Shown: positions 1-7,349 of the stretch, one piece after another
Layout: every line of letters starts with the position of its first letter
Position numbering within the stretch: position 1 is the first letter of the stretch
NCBI GenBank assembly: GCA_036653075.1
Contig: JAVVUQ010000042.1
Location: 1 to 13,168, forward strand
Length of the DNA stretch: 13,168 bases
Direction: 5' to 3'
From: JAVVUQ01 sp036653075
GTDB lineage: Bacteria; Bacillota; Clostridia; Christensenellales; CAG-314
Notes under the pieces: model-generated
Told to the model about the DNA's origin: nothing
Seen by the model: the letters and a program-made list of their open reading frames with translations, nothing else
Database searches by the model: none
Program-made: the position numbers and the translations under genes

Positions 1-205
1 TTTTTATTATATCAGGCGCTTTAATTGCAAGTTCTTCTGTAATATATAAAACTGCATATTCCTTCCTTACTAATTCTTTGTATAATTCCCGCACTTCATC
101 GCCTGTTGTTGCGTGAAAAACATCAAATCCAACAGATTTAAAAGCGGATATTACATCTTTATCTCCAATAACGCCAACTTTAGTATTCATTTCATTATTA
201 AACAT
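1..205 (-). CDS. ntpG: V-type ATPase subunit F, 5' part (cut by window edge)
   Basis: The first 68 residues are visible. They begin MFNNEMNTKVGVIGDKD and run through a Rossmann-like pattern with VLYITEELA near residues 52-60. Both are typical of the small V/A-ATPase subunit F, which sits on the central stalk with subunit D and couples rotation to the A3B3 head. The ATG overlaps the stop of the subunit C gene by 8 nt, which suggests translational coupling. An internal ATG five codons later is possible but has no better ribosome site. Only a weak AAAAGAA lies upstream, which is usual for an overlapped gene. Position in the cluster (after C) matches ntpG of Enterococcus hirae; note that other naming schemes call this subunit F. 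The C-terminal third or so is missing because the window ends. Confidence 0.88.
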   Translation of the reverse strand, partial: MFNNEMNTKVGVIGDKDVISAFKSVGFDVFHATTGDEVRELYKELVRKEYAVLYITEELAIKAPDIIK

Positions 206-1175
206 ATAATTCTTTTAACCTCTCAGTTATTACTGAAGGCAATATGCCGCCTTTTTTGCATATTAACGTCAATCGAACGTTGCTTATTTCAACTTTTTTA
301 TTTAAATAGTAAATAATCAAAGGTTCTAAGCCATCGTTATAGATATATGGTAGCAATACGTTACGCTTAAGAAGAAAAGCTTCTTTTTGAGGAGCTGAAA
401 TATCCGTTTTACCGAGCAAATAGTCTTCGCACAACAAAAAAAGTTTATAATAAGGTGTTTGCTTGAAATAATCTTTTTGTTTGACTTCGCTTAGTCCTTT
501 AACTTTCAAAAAAGCTTCTTGGTTAAGTGTGCCGCCGTTCACGAAGCATTGTATATCCAATTTTGCATTTTTTGCTCTATAATAGCTAAGTAAACTAACT
601 GTATCGGCATCTCGTCTTAGATATTCTTTAATAGGAGCGCTTTTGCAGTCTTTTGATAATCTTGCAATATTTTTATACAAAGCTTTATCGCAAAGCAAGT
701 CAATAACCATTGGACTTTTATCGCCATCTACAAATTTGTTATCAATTTCGTTAAGCGCCGACTGCATCTCTATCTCAAAAGCGTCGTAATCGTCTTTAAC
801 AATATCTGAAAATAATTTTGAAGCCTCAAACATTCCACTAATTAAATTATTTGGCATTGGCAATCGCAAATACTTGCACTTTATAGCAATTTTCGCATTC
901 AAATAATCATACCGCAACAAAAAAACCTTCGCTATCGCTTCAACAGTAATCATATCCCTAAAAAAATCAAGCGCAGATTTTTCTTCTTCCATTAACATTT
1001 TATCTAAATCGCTTTCGTTTGCAACGCCGCCATAATTACACTCAGTAAGCACCTTTAAAGCTTCGGCAAAATTTTCACTTTCTGCCATACGGACAAATTT
1101 ATCTTGCGTCAACAGCTTAGTCGATAGCACAGATGCCCGACTGTTTGCGTATAAATAAGATACTCCTTCTTTCAT
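198..1175 (-). CDS. ntpC: V-type ATPase subunit C (d-type, rotor-to-stalk connector)
   Basis: This 325-residue, soluble, mostly helical protein has no membrane segment. Its length is close to the usual 330 or so for NtpC/AtpC subunits. The N-terminus (YLYANSRASVLSTKLLTQDKF) and the repeated small helical domains fit the d-type funnel that caps the c-ring and holds the central stalk. It starts at an ATG preceded by GGAGAAAG at good spacing. The gene follows subunit E with a 44-nt gap and overlaps subunit F. The family assignment rests on the N-terminal pattern, the length and the gene order rather than on a catalytic motif, because the family has none. Confidence 0.93.
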   Translation of the reverse strand: MKEGVSYLYANSRASVLSTKLLTQDKFVRMAESENFAEALKVLTECNYGGVANESDLDKMLMEEEKSALDFFRDMITVEAIAKVFLLRYDYLNAKIAIKCKYLRLPMPNNLISGMFEASKLFSDIVKDDYDAFEIEMQSALNEIDNKFVDGDKSPMVIDLLCDKALYKNIARLSKDCKSAPIKEYLRRDADTVSLLSYYRAKNAKLDIQCFVNGGTLNQEAFLKVKGLSEVKQKDYFKQTPYYKLFLLCEDYLLGKTDISAPQKEAFLLKRNVLLPYIYNDGLEPLIIYYLNKKVEISNVRLTLICKKGGILPSVITERLKELYV

Positions 1176-1219
1176 ACTCTTTCTCCATTTTTACGTATTG
1201 CGCATTAACATTCATAAAA

Positions 1220-1792
1220 CTATTTTGCAAATAGAATTTCAGCTGCCTTTGGTTCAATATCGTCTCTTTTTAGTTCTAAAAGTTTGCCAAAGTTTAAAGT
1301 TTTATCATAGGTATCAGTTGTTAAAAGTAGACCGTTGCCCTCTTTATATCCCACAATTTTTAAATTAAGCGATGGGCACGCTTCGTCTATTACTTTTTGT
1401 GTAATTTTATCTTTATCTTTGCTGCCCACTATTACTTTTTCGCCCTTCTCCGCATAAATTTTTAATAACTTTTTATAAACTTCAACATATTCCGTATCAG
1501 ATAATGAACTAAGTCGTTTATGCGCTTCAACGTACGCCTCTTTAAGCATATTGCGTTTTATCTGTAAATCATATCTTTTAACATTCAATTCGGCAACTGC
1601 ATTTTTGTGACGCGCCGTTTCTTTAAGATATTCTTCATTGCTTTGTTTTAGCTGTTCAATACTTTTATCCACTTCAACTTGAGCGGATTTTCGAGTTTCA
1701 TCCGCTTTTGCATTAGCTTCTTGTAAAATATCCTTTGCTTTTTCTTCAGCTTTTTTAATTATCTTTTCGATAATTGCTTCTTTACCGCTCAT
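1220..1792 (-). CDS. ntpE: V-type ATPase subunit E (peripheral stalk)
   Basis: This 190-residue protein has a long charged N-terminal helix (about residues 1-100, rich in Lys, Glu and Ala with coiled-coil spacing). A compact mixed C-terminal domain follows, with a glycine-rich turn GYKEGNGLLL near 148-157. That is the layout of subunit E, whose helix pairs with the small stalk subunit (ntpF product, 4569-4877) to form the stator, and whose C-terminal domain binds the catalytic head. The start ATG has a strong AAGGAGA site 8 nt upstream, so translation is independent of ntpK. The gap to ntpK is 113 nt and contains an all-AT palindrome described separately. It stops with TAG. Confidence 0.94.
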   Translation of the reverse strand: MSGKEAIIEKIIKKAEEKAKDILQEANAKADETRKSAQVEVDKSIEQLKQSNEEYLKETARHKNAVAELNVKRYDLQIKRNMLKEAYVEAHKRLSSLSDTEYVEVYKKLLKIYAEKGEKVIVGSKDKDKITQKVIDEACPSLNLKIVGYKEGNGLLLTTDTYDKTLNFGKLLELKRDDIEPKAAEILFAK

Positions 1793-1866
1793 TTATATAA
1801 TCTCCTTTTTTGCGATTATCTCAATAAAACAATAACTTTTATTAATAATAATAGTAATTTTTGCAT

Positions 1867-1881
1867 AAAAATATTATTTTT
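1867..1881. repeat. All-AT palindrome between ntpK and ntpE
   Basis: A perfect 7-bp inverted repeat (AAAAATA and TATTTTT) around a single base lies in the 113-nt gap after ntpK. It could fold in the mRNA but is weak because it has no G-C pairs. In V-ATPase operons the ring subunit is needed in many more copies than E, so a processing or attenuation role is conceivable, but nothing here proves it. Confidence 0.3.
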
Positions 1882-1905
1882 CTATTAAGCGATTTGTATT
1901 ATTAA

Positions 1906-2379
1906 TTATGAAATAAGCAAAATAGATGCAAGCATTCCTAAGATTGCATAAAACTCTACAACAGCTGCTAAAATAACGCCTTTTCCGCTTGTCGTTGGAT
2001 CTTTTCCTACCATATTAATCGCTGCGCAACCCGCTTTCCCTTGATATATTGCGCTGAAAAAGCCAACTATACAAACTGGTAAAGACGCAATTAAAAACGA
2101 TAATCCTTTTAATGCCGATAATGCAATAAGTCCGTTTCCGCCTATAATTCCCAAGTTGGACATAATTAAAATGCCTACTACAAACCCGTAAATACCTTGC
2201 GTTGCTGGCAATAACTGTACTACGACAACTTTTCCGTAAAGAGATGAATTCTCCGAACATAAACCAGCGACAGCTTGTCCCGTCTTTGTAAGCGCTATTG
2301 CGCTTCCAAGTCCGCCACCCATTACTGCAAGTATTACGCCAATAACAGCGTATAAATGTCCAAGTTCAAATGCTATCAT
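1906..2379 (-). CDS. ntpK: V-type ATPase subunit K/c (Na+-type rotor ring, double hairpin)
   Basis: This 157-residue membrane protein has four helices (about 9-31, 49-74, 86-112 and 132-156) arranged as two related hairpins, the 16-kDa form of the V-ATPase c subunit. E. hirae NtpK is almost the same length (156). The motif LLPATQGIYGF (56-66) supplies L57, T60 and Q61. Q113 follows helix 3, and E142 in AAVVEFYAILG is the ion-carrying carboxylate. These match the five Na+ ligands of E. hirae NtpK (L61, T64, Q65, Q110, E139), and the Q-to-E distance of 29 is identical. Sodium coupling is therefore inferred. The first hairpin has no carboxylate, as expected for one ion per double hairpin. GGAGGAAA lies upstream of the ATG. 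Confidence 0.97.
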   Translation of the reverse strand: MIAFELGHLYAVIGVILAVMGGGLGSAIALTKTGQAVAGLCSENSSLYGKVVVVQLLPATQGIYGFVVGILIMSNLGIIGGNGLIALSALKGLSFLIASLPVCIVGFFSAIYQGKAGCAAINMVGKDPTTSGKGVILAAVVEFYAILGMLASILLIS

Positions 2380-2495
2380 TATAAAATTTCCTCCATATTT
2401 GTTATATTTACGTTTCTTTACTTTTATATCACCTGTATTAACAAATAAATAATTTTAATCAGTAATACCTTTTTTTTATTTAATTAGTTAATTTT

Positions 2496-2523
2496 ATTAT
2501 ATAATTATTGCATCAATTCTCAA
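2496..2523 (-). promoter_or_regulatory. Candidate internal promoter ahead of ntpK
   Basis: On the minus strand TTGAGA (2518-2523) and a perfect TATAAT (2496-2501) are 16 bp apart. They lie in the only long gap (194 nt) inside the ATPase operon. Transcription would begin near 2489 and give a leader of about 110 nt before ntpK. The region is very AT-rich, so chance matches are possible. Its placement just before the gene needed in highest copy number favours it. Confidence 0.35.
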
Positions 2524-2573
2524 TTTTTATTTATTTAACACAAGTTATAGTTTATTTAACACTTTTTATGATT

Positions 2574-4568
2574 TTATTGATTTTTTACATTTTTTTTATC
2601 GTTATTAAATCTAATATATTTAGTATCGTTTGCAAATGGTTTAAATGCTATTCCCTCGCCAGTATAAAATTTGCCAAAAAACTCAACGTGTTGTAGACGC
2701 ATATCGTGAACAAAGGAGCCTAAGACGTTAACTGCAAGGTTAAGGCTATGACCAGCGATAAGAATAATTATGCCAAAAATATAGCCTACTGGACTATTCA
2801 TAATCATACCTGCAAGCAAGTTAAATACCCAACCAATTATGCCTGTAGCCAAGCCCAAACCAAACAATCTCAAATAGCTTAAAGCGTCGGACATAAGATT
2901 TATAACATTATAAAGTCCGCCAAATCCGCCGATAACTTTTCCAAAAAATCCTTTTTTGTTTCTGCCGTTAGTCAATAATATAACAGCAAGAGAACCAAGT
3001 AAAATGTACATTCCTATATCCGCTATACCTTGAACGTTTCCAAAATACGACAGTAGTAACAATGCGACGCCGACGTAAACGACTATCCAAATTAAGCTGC
3101 CAAAGATGGCGTCTAATGGTTTATGATTTTTAAAATCTGCTTTAGCTTTTAAAATGTAACCCATACTTAAATGGAGCATACCTATTCCTATGGACAGTCC
3201 CATCATTGCAATTGGATCAGCGAGTGGGTCGACAAGCAAAGGTCGTTCGCTAAACCACTCGATAGAAAACCAACCGCCGTACATAACGCCCCAAAATATT
3301 GTGCTTACTCCGCCGTACACCAAAATTGTAATAAGGTTTCGCATACTCTGTTCAGGTTTCATTATCTTTATGGCAAGCAATCCGAGTACAACAAGTAAAA
3401 AACCATATCCAACGTCGCCTAACATCATTCCAAACAAAAATGTAAACCATATGCCCACATATCTATTAGGGTCTTCTTCCCAATAATTAGGAACGGAATA
3501 CATATCGGTAACAAATGCAAAAGGAGCTGCAAATTTACCATTTTTAATTTTAGTTGGAGGTAAATCGCCAGCATCTTGTGTTGGTTCATCAATTTCGATA
3601 GTTGTAGTAATCCCTAATCTTTCGATTAAATCTTTGATTTTTTGTTCATCGTCCGTTGGAAACCAAGCTTTTAAAATATAAGTTTGTTTTGTATAAAGAG
3701 CATCTTCGTCAATGTTCGTTTTTTGTAAATCTACATAATAAAAATCATATAGCACTTTAAGTTGCGCAATATATTCTTTAAATTCAGACGCGCGCGCGTA
3801 GATGCTATCTTCTTCGTTATTTATATCTTTTAATGTAGTTTTAATCTCTTTAAGTTTATCTTTAGCTGTTATATTAAAATCAAACGGACAAGATACAAAA
3901 TTATATTTCGATAATTCGGACATTATGCTTTGCTTTTGCTCTTTTAAACAAATTACGGCAATAGTCGGTTCGGCAGTATCTGATATGATTTCAAATTCCG
4001 CTTCAGTAAAAGTATTTACTAAATTTTGATACTTATCGCTATTCATTAGCGGCGCTTTTCCTAAAATAAAAGAGGTATTGTTAGTGTCTACCGCTTTATT
4101 AAAGGGCATATCAAAGTTTGCGTATGGCAATAATTGCTTAGAAAGTATCTGCAATCGATTCTTTTCATCGCTTAACAGCTTTTCCCGTTCTGATAAACTT
4201 TGCACAGTATCGATTACTCTGCCAAATAATGAAAATTCATCTCTACCTGTTTGCGAAAAATCATCGTACGCTACTTCAAATCGTGGCGTGTTTAACTTTA
4301 CGGTAATTTTCTTTTTGTTACCGCTTTGCTTTAAACTTTTCTGTTTATGCTCTAACGACGTCGCTATAAACTTCATTGATTTTGTCACCAAATCCATTTT
4401 TTCACTAAACAGCTCTTTTTTCTCCACGTCATTTTCTCTAATCGCAAGGTCTATGCCTTCCGTTTTCATAATATGCACACAGCCAAGCTTTGAAAATCCG
4501 CCGAGTAAAATATCTTGCTCGTTTTTTAATCCCACTAAAGTGAGACGTTTCATCGGAATTATAGCCAT
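2574..4568 (-). CDS. ntpI: V-type ATPase subunit I/a (membrane stator)
   Basis: This 664-residue protein has the same length as E. hirae NtpI. The N-terminal half (to about 365) is cytoplasmic and helical, starting with the family signature MAIIPMKRLTLVGLK. The C-terminal half holds about seven or eight membrane helices (from about 372), including FLFGMMLGDVGYG (377-389). The two arginines expected to face the rotor carboxylate are present: R567 in SYLRLFGLGLA and R624 in HDMRLQHVEFFG. GHSLN at 606-610 is also typical. The protein forms the ion half-channels against the c-ring. Its ATG abuts the TAG stop of the preceding subunit with no gap, and GGGAG upstream lies inside that gene, so the two are translationally linked. 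Confidence 0.97.
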   Translation of the reverse strand: MAIIPMKRLTLVGLKNEQDILLGGFSKLGCVHIMKTEGIDLAIRENDVEKKELFSEKMDLVTKSMKFIATSLEHKQKSLKQSGNKKKITVKLNTPRFEVAYDDFSQTGRDEFSLFGRVIDTVQSLSEREKLLSDEKNRLQILSKQLLPYANFDMPFNKAVDTNNTSFILGKAPLMNSDKYQNLVNTFTEAEFEIISDTAEPTIAVICLKEQKQSIMSELSKYNFVSCPFDFNITAKDKLKEIKTTLKDINNEEDSIYARASEFKEYIAQLKVLYDFYYVDLQKTNIDEDALYTKQTYILKAWFPTDDEQKIKDLIERLGITTTIEIDEPTQDAGDLPPTKIKNGKFAAPFAFVTDMYSVPNYWEEDPNRYVGIWFTFLFGMMLGDVGYGFLLVVLGLLAIKIMKPEQSMRNLITILVYGGVSTIFWGVMYGGWFSIEWFSERPLLVDPLADPIAMMGLSIGIGMLHLSMGYILKAKADFKNHKPLDAIFGSLIWIVVYVGVALLLLSYFGNVQGIADIGMYILLGSLAVILLTNGRNKKGFFGKVIGGFGGLYNVINLMSDALSYLRLFGLGLATGIIGWVFNLLAGMIMNSPVGYIFGIIILIAGHSLNLAVNVLGSFVHDMRLQHVEFFGKFYTGEGIAFKPFANDTKYIRFNNDKKNVKNQ

Positions 4569-4877
4569 CTATTCAATGCTCCCTACTATATACTTTACGG
4601 CTTTTTCATAATTTTTACGATACACCGCATTTGCTTTATCTACCATTACCTTGCCATCTTCATACGTTTTTTGAGCTTCTTTATCTCCTTGAATCATTGC
4701 AGCCGCATCTCTTTGTTTTAACATCGACTTTCTAAGCTGCGCTCCTTGCGCTCGCAAAATCTCTGCGTCATTCTCGCCCTTTAACATTATTCTCGCAGCT
4801 TCCGCCTTTGCTTGCTCAACTATTAATTCAGCGGCTTGTTCAGCTTCAACAATAGATTTTACAGTTTCTTGTACCAT
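4569..4877 (-). CDS. ntpF: V-type ATPase small peripheral-stalk subunit (G/H type)
   Basis: This 102-residue protein is almost entirely one helix. It is rich in Ala, Glu, Lys and Gln, with heptad-like spacing throughout (for example AEQAAELIVEQAKAEAARI at 12-30), and has no membrane segment. This is the expected partner of subunit E in the stator stalk, called NtpF in E. hirae and subunit G or H elsewhere. It is first in the cluster, as ntpF is in E. hirae. GGGAGGT precedes the ATG at good spacing. A coiled coil alone is not specific, so the call relies heavily on the contact with ntpI (stop TAG followed directly by ATG). No convincing promoter of its own was found in the 77-nt gap to rpiB. 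Confidence 0.88.
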   Translation of the reverse strand: MVQETVKSIVEAEQAAELIVEQAKAEAARIMLKGENDAEILRAQGAQLRKSMLKQRDAAAMIQGDKEAQKTYEDGKVMVDKANAVYRKNYEKAVKYIVGSIE

Positions 4878-4954
4878 AGGAACCTCCCTACAAATTGTTA
4901 AATAACATTAACATCTATTAAATTCAATCGCTACTATAACTCTATACTTATATA

Positions 4955-5389
4955 TTATTTTTCTTCAGCCGTTATTTTATCCACTCTACGTTGATGCCTT
5001 CCGCCTTCGAATTGAGTGTTTAAAAAAATCTCTAAAATCTTTTTGGATAATTCTATATCGCCATTAGCTTGTCCAAACGCAATAATATTAGCATTATTAT
5101 GTCTGCGTGTCATTTCAGCATCTTTCTCGCTTCGGCATAATGCGCAACGAACGCCTTTTACTTTATTTGCGCAAATACTCATTCCGATTCCCGTTGTGCA
5201 TACGACAACTCCAAAATCGCACTCGCCTGTAGCTACGCTTTTAGCGCAAGGAAACGCAAAATCTGGATAATCACACGATTCTTTACTAAAAGTACCAAAA
5301 TCTCTAACATTAAATCCACAACTTTGCGCATATTCAGCCAAAGCATTCTTTAGTTCTAACCCGCCGTGGTCACAAGCAAATCCTATCAT
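4955..5389 (-). CDS. rpiB: Ribose-5-phosphate isomerase B
   Basis: This cytoplasmic enzyme of the pentose phosphate pathway interconverts ribose 5-phosphate and ribulose 5-phosphate. The 144-residue protein carries the RpiB pattern: CDHGG near the N-terminus (6-10), SCDYPDFA (38-45) and the active-site loop CTTGIGMSI (64-72). C64 is the expected base, T66 lies in the phosphate and ring-opening site, and H97 is in RRHNNANI. The related LacAB isomerases share the fold, but they come as two subunits in a sugar operon, which is not seen here. AAGGAGA precedes the ATG. The order Sua5, YwlE, RpiB is the Bacillus ywlC-ywlE-ywlF order. The ATPase operon begins only 77 nt downstream on the same strand. 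Confidence 0.96.
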   Translation of the reverse strand: MIGFACDHGGLELKNALAEYAQSCGFNVRDFGTFSKESCDYPDFAFPCAKSVATGECDFGVVVCTTGIGMSICANKVKGVRCALCRSEKDAEMTRRHNNANIIAFGQANGDIELSKKILEIFLNTQFEGGRHQRRVDKITAEEK

Positions 5390-5468
5390 CTTTTCTCCTT
5401 AATCTCTTATGTATCTATATTTTTACTTTTTTTTACTATCATTTTACGTTATAACGCATTAACATTTT

Positions 5469-5500
5469 ATTATATTATCTACTTTTTGCTATACTGTCAG
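5469..5500 (-). promoter_or_regulatory. Candidate promoter for rpiB (possibly also the ATPase operon)
   Basis: On the minus strand CTGACA (5495-5500) is followed 17 bp later by TAATAT (5472-5477). An overlapping perfect TATAAT (5469-5474) is at 20 bp. The leader to the rpiB ATG would be about 75 nt. No terminator is visible between rpiB and the ATPase genes, so transcription may continue into them. Confidence 0.4.
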
Positions 5501-5567
5501 TTTACTTTTCTTAAGTGAATTTTCTGTTAACAAATCTATTGATAAATATGAATTAAATAATATTACA

Positions 5568-6041
5568 TCATTTATTTCCTGCATTTTTTGGCTTTAACAA
5601 ATACTTTATAATCTCATCTACGGCTATATTCAATTGTTTAGCTGTTTTATCATATTCGTCTTGCCCTTTTCCGTAAGGATCATCTACTTCGTAACCTAAA
5701 AACTCCGATATACACTTAGCGGTTGCATAACCCCATAAACATTCCCGCTGCTTTTGCGTCATACAAACAATAAGTTTAGCTTTATCTAATTTTTCAACTT
5801 CTAATCGCTTGCTTAATCGATTGTCTACCATTAATCCAATTTTACGCAACGATTCAACCGCTTTTGCATTTATTTCTTCACCGCCTTGAGTATCTAATCC
5901 ATACGACTCAACATAACACTTAAGCCCCGATTCTATCGCCTTAGATTTAAATATTATCTCCGCCATAGGAGATCGACAAGTGTTTCCGCTACACAAAAAA
6001 ATAACAATTTTTCGTCTAACTATCCTTTTTGCACCGCTCAT
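5568..6041 (-). CDS. ywlE: Low-molecular-weight phosphatase, YwlE-type protein-arginine phosphatase
   Basis: This 157-residue protein has the P-loop C17-SGNTC-R23-S with catalytic C17 and R23, and a late DDPYG (120-124) in which D121 is the expected general acid. Classical LMW tyrosine phosphatases carry Ile or a similar residue where this protein has T21. In B. subtilis YwlE the equivalent threonine gives selectivity for phosphoarginine, so arginine phosphatase activity is inferred. A second cysteine (C22) next to T21 is also shared with YwlE and allows redox control. The neighbours (Sua5 and RpiB) match the ywl locus. AGGGGAT lies before the chosen ATG, which leaves about ten extra basic residues ahead of the first strand. 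No McsB arginine kinase gene is in the window. The stop is TGA. Confidence 0.9.
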   Translation of the reverse strand: MSGAKRIVRRKIVIFLCSGNTCRSPMAEIIFKSKAIESGLKCYVESYGLDTQGGEEINAKAVESLRKIGLMVDNRLSKRLEVEKLDKAKLIVCMTQKQRECLWGYATAKCISEFLGYEVDDPYGKGQDEYDKTAKQLNIAVDEIIKYLLKPKNAGNK

Positions 6042-6088
6042 TTTATCCCCTATTTTTTTATCATTTATTATTTATGCTTTATATAATC

Positions 6089-6146
6089 CTTATTTTAATA
6101 TCTATCATTTAATACTTATTTTAATATCTATCATTTAATACTTATT
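6089..6146. repeat. Perfect 26-bp tandem duplication in the ywlE leader
   Basis: Positions 6089-6114 and 6115-6140 are identical 26-bp units beginning CTTATTTTAATATC. They are followed by a 6-nt start of a third copy (6141-6146). The block sits between the candidate ywlE promoter and its ATG, so it would be in the 5' untranslated RNA. Confidence 0.95.
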
Positions 6147-6157
6147 ACTTATTATTT

Positions 6158-6186
6158 ATAATATGAATATTTTAATATTGTCGCAA
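6158..6186 (-). promoter_or_regulatory. Candidate promoter for ywlE
   Basis: On the minus strand TTGCGA (6181-6186) and TATTAT (6158-6163) are exactly 17 bp apart. Transcription from about 6151 would run straight through the 26-bp tandem duplication before reaching the ywlE ATG at 6041. The match is moderate, and AT-rich DNA gives many near-matches. Confidence 0.35.
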
Positions 6187-6225
6187 TTTTTGCTATTTCG
6201 TTTGCGTATATTTAATATATAAATT

Positions 6226-7227
6226 TCAAATCAAATTGCCGCCGCACGATTTTAAAATTCTATTATTTACGCCTTTGGCTTTTTCGCTCGTGTCAGTAAA
6301 TATAGCGATAATAACGTCCGCTTGTTTTTCAGCTATTCTCAAGCAAGAAAACAATCGGTTTGAAATAGTTTCGATATCTTTTCCTAAATCTATTACATTT
6401 TCGATGGAAAAATCTACTAAATGTTTATTTTCGGTAATAACAACAACTTTTTTGCCAATTAAATTAAGCTGTTGAATTTTTTCTTTAACTTTTGAAATAT
6501 CGCCATCTATATTAAGTAACATTGGACATTGTGGCGCATAGTGCTTATATCGTAGCCCTGGCGAATTAACTTTGCTTAAATCTGCATTATCTGGTAAATA
6601 ACAAACGTCTACGCCCGTTTTACTTTGTATATCTGTTGCCGTAACGACTCCTGGTCGCAATATAACAGCTTTATTATGAGCGCAGTCTAAAACAGTAGAT
6701 TCTATGCCAACCACGCTGTCTTCGCCTTTTAATATTAATGGTATTCTACCTTGCATATCTTCATAAACCGTAACCGCATTTGTAGGGCTTGGTCTTGATG
6801 ATGTATTAGCGCTTGGCGCAGCTATTGGAGTTTGGCACGCCTCAATAAATCGTCTTGCTTGCAATGATTTAGGCATTCTTATAGCGACTGTTTCTAAATG
6901 CGCAGTAACTTCCATAGGAATACATTCTTTTTTTGGTAAAACTATTGTCAAGCTTCCAGGCATAAAAGCTTGAATAATTTTTTTTGCTCTTTCATCTACA
7001 TAGGCAATTTGTTCAATCATTTGATTGTTGTATACGTGTACTATTAAAGGATTATCCGATGGTCGCCCTTTGGCGACGTAAATAGATTTTACCGCTTCGA
7101 CATCATATGCGTTTGCGCCTAAACCATATACAGTTTCAGTTGGAAATGCAACCAATCCGCCATTATGTATTATTTTTGCAGCAATAATTAAACTGCTATC
7201 ACTAAACTCTAAAATTTCAGTTTTCAT
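6226..7227 (-). CDS. ywlC: Threonylcarbamoyl-AMP synthase (Sua5, two-domain form)
   Basis: This enzyme makes L-threonylcarbamoyl-AMP from Thr, bicarbonate and ATP, the first step of the universal t6A37 tRNA modification. From the ATG at 7227 it has 333 residues. The YrdC-like domain shows PTETVYGLGA (29-38), KGRPSDNPL (53-61), MPGSLTIVLP (89-98), SANTSSRPSPT (139-149) and VVGIESTVLD. The conserved linker SPGLRYKHYAP (222-232) follows, then the Rossmann-like Sua5 domain (about 237-333). It is thus the long Sua5 type, not the short TsaC. A TTG at 7263 would add 12 residues, but it lies inside the apparent -35 element and the ATG version begins as homologues do. There is no good Shine-Dalgarno site; the promoter places the transcript start at the ATG. 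Confidence 0.95.
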   Translation of the reverse strand: MKTEILEFSDSSLIIAAKIIHNGGLVAFPTETVYGLGANAYDVEAVKSIYVAKGRPSDNPLIVHVYNNQMIEQIAYVDERAKKIIQAFMPGSLTIVLPKKECIPMEVTAHLETVAIRMPKSLQARRFIEACQTPIAAPSANTSSRPSPTNAVTVYEDMQGRIPLILKGEDSVVGIESTVLDCAHNKAVILRPGVVTATDIQSKTGVDVCYLPDNADLSKVNSPGLRYKHYAPQCPMLLNIDGDISKVKEKIQQLNLIGKKVVVITENKHLVDFSIENVIDLGKDIETISNRLFSCLRIAEKQADVIIAIFTDTSEKAKGVNNRILKSCGGNLI

Positions 7228-7234
7228 TCTTAAT

Positions 7235-7263
7235 ATTGTATCACAATAACTATTCAATTGCAA
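7235..7263 (-). promoter_or_regulatory. Promoter for Sua5, possibly giving a leaderless mRNA
   Basis: TTGCAA (7258-7263) and TACAAT (7235-7240) are 17 bp apart on the minus strand. Only seven bases separate the -10 element from the ATG at 7227, so the predicted first transcribed base is at or next to the A of the start codon. The same two hexamers with the same spacing occur before the lipoprotein gene (9185-9213). Confidence 0.5.
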
Positions 7264-7349
7264 CTATAACGCATAAATCTTTTTTAAATTCACCAACTGC
7301 TTTATTAATAACCTAACTATTAATTGAATATAAAATCAATGTTTTATTC

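Noticed and set aside
2015..2260. An 81-codon minus-strand frame
   Set aside because: It lies wholly inside ntpK in another frame and has no family features.
4078..4611. A 177-codon plus-strand open frame
   Set aside because: It lies opposite ntpI and the end of ntpF, which are certain genes; no ribosome site or family pattern supports it. The same applies to the other plus-strand frames opposite genes.
4895..4935. A promoter directly before ntpF (TTGAAT, 17 bp, TATTTA)
   Set aside because: The -10 matches consensus at only three of six positions, no better than chance in this AT-rich gap.
7228..7263. TTG start giving Sua5 12 extra residues
   Set aside because: The TTG overlaps the -35 element, the added residues are not typical of the family, and the ATG at 7227 fits homologue starts.
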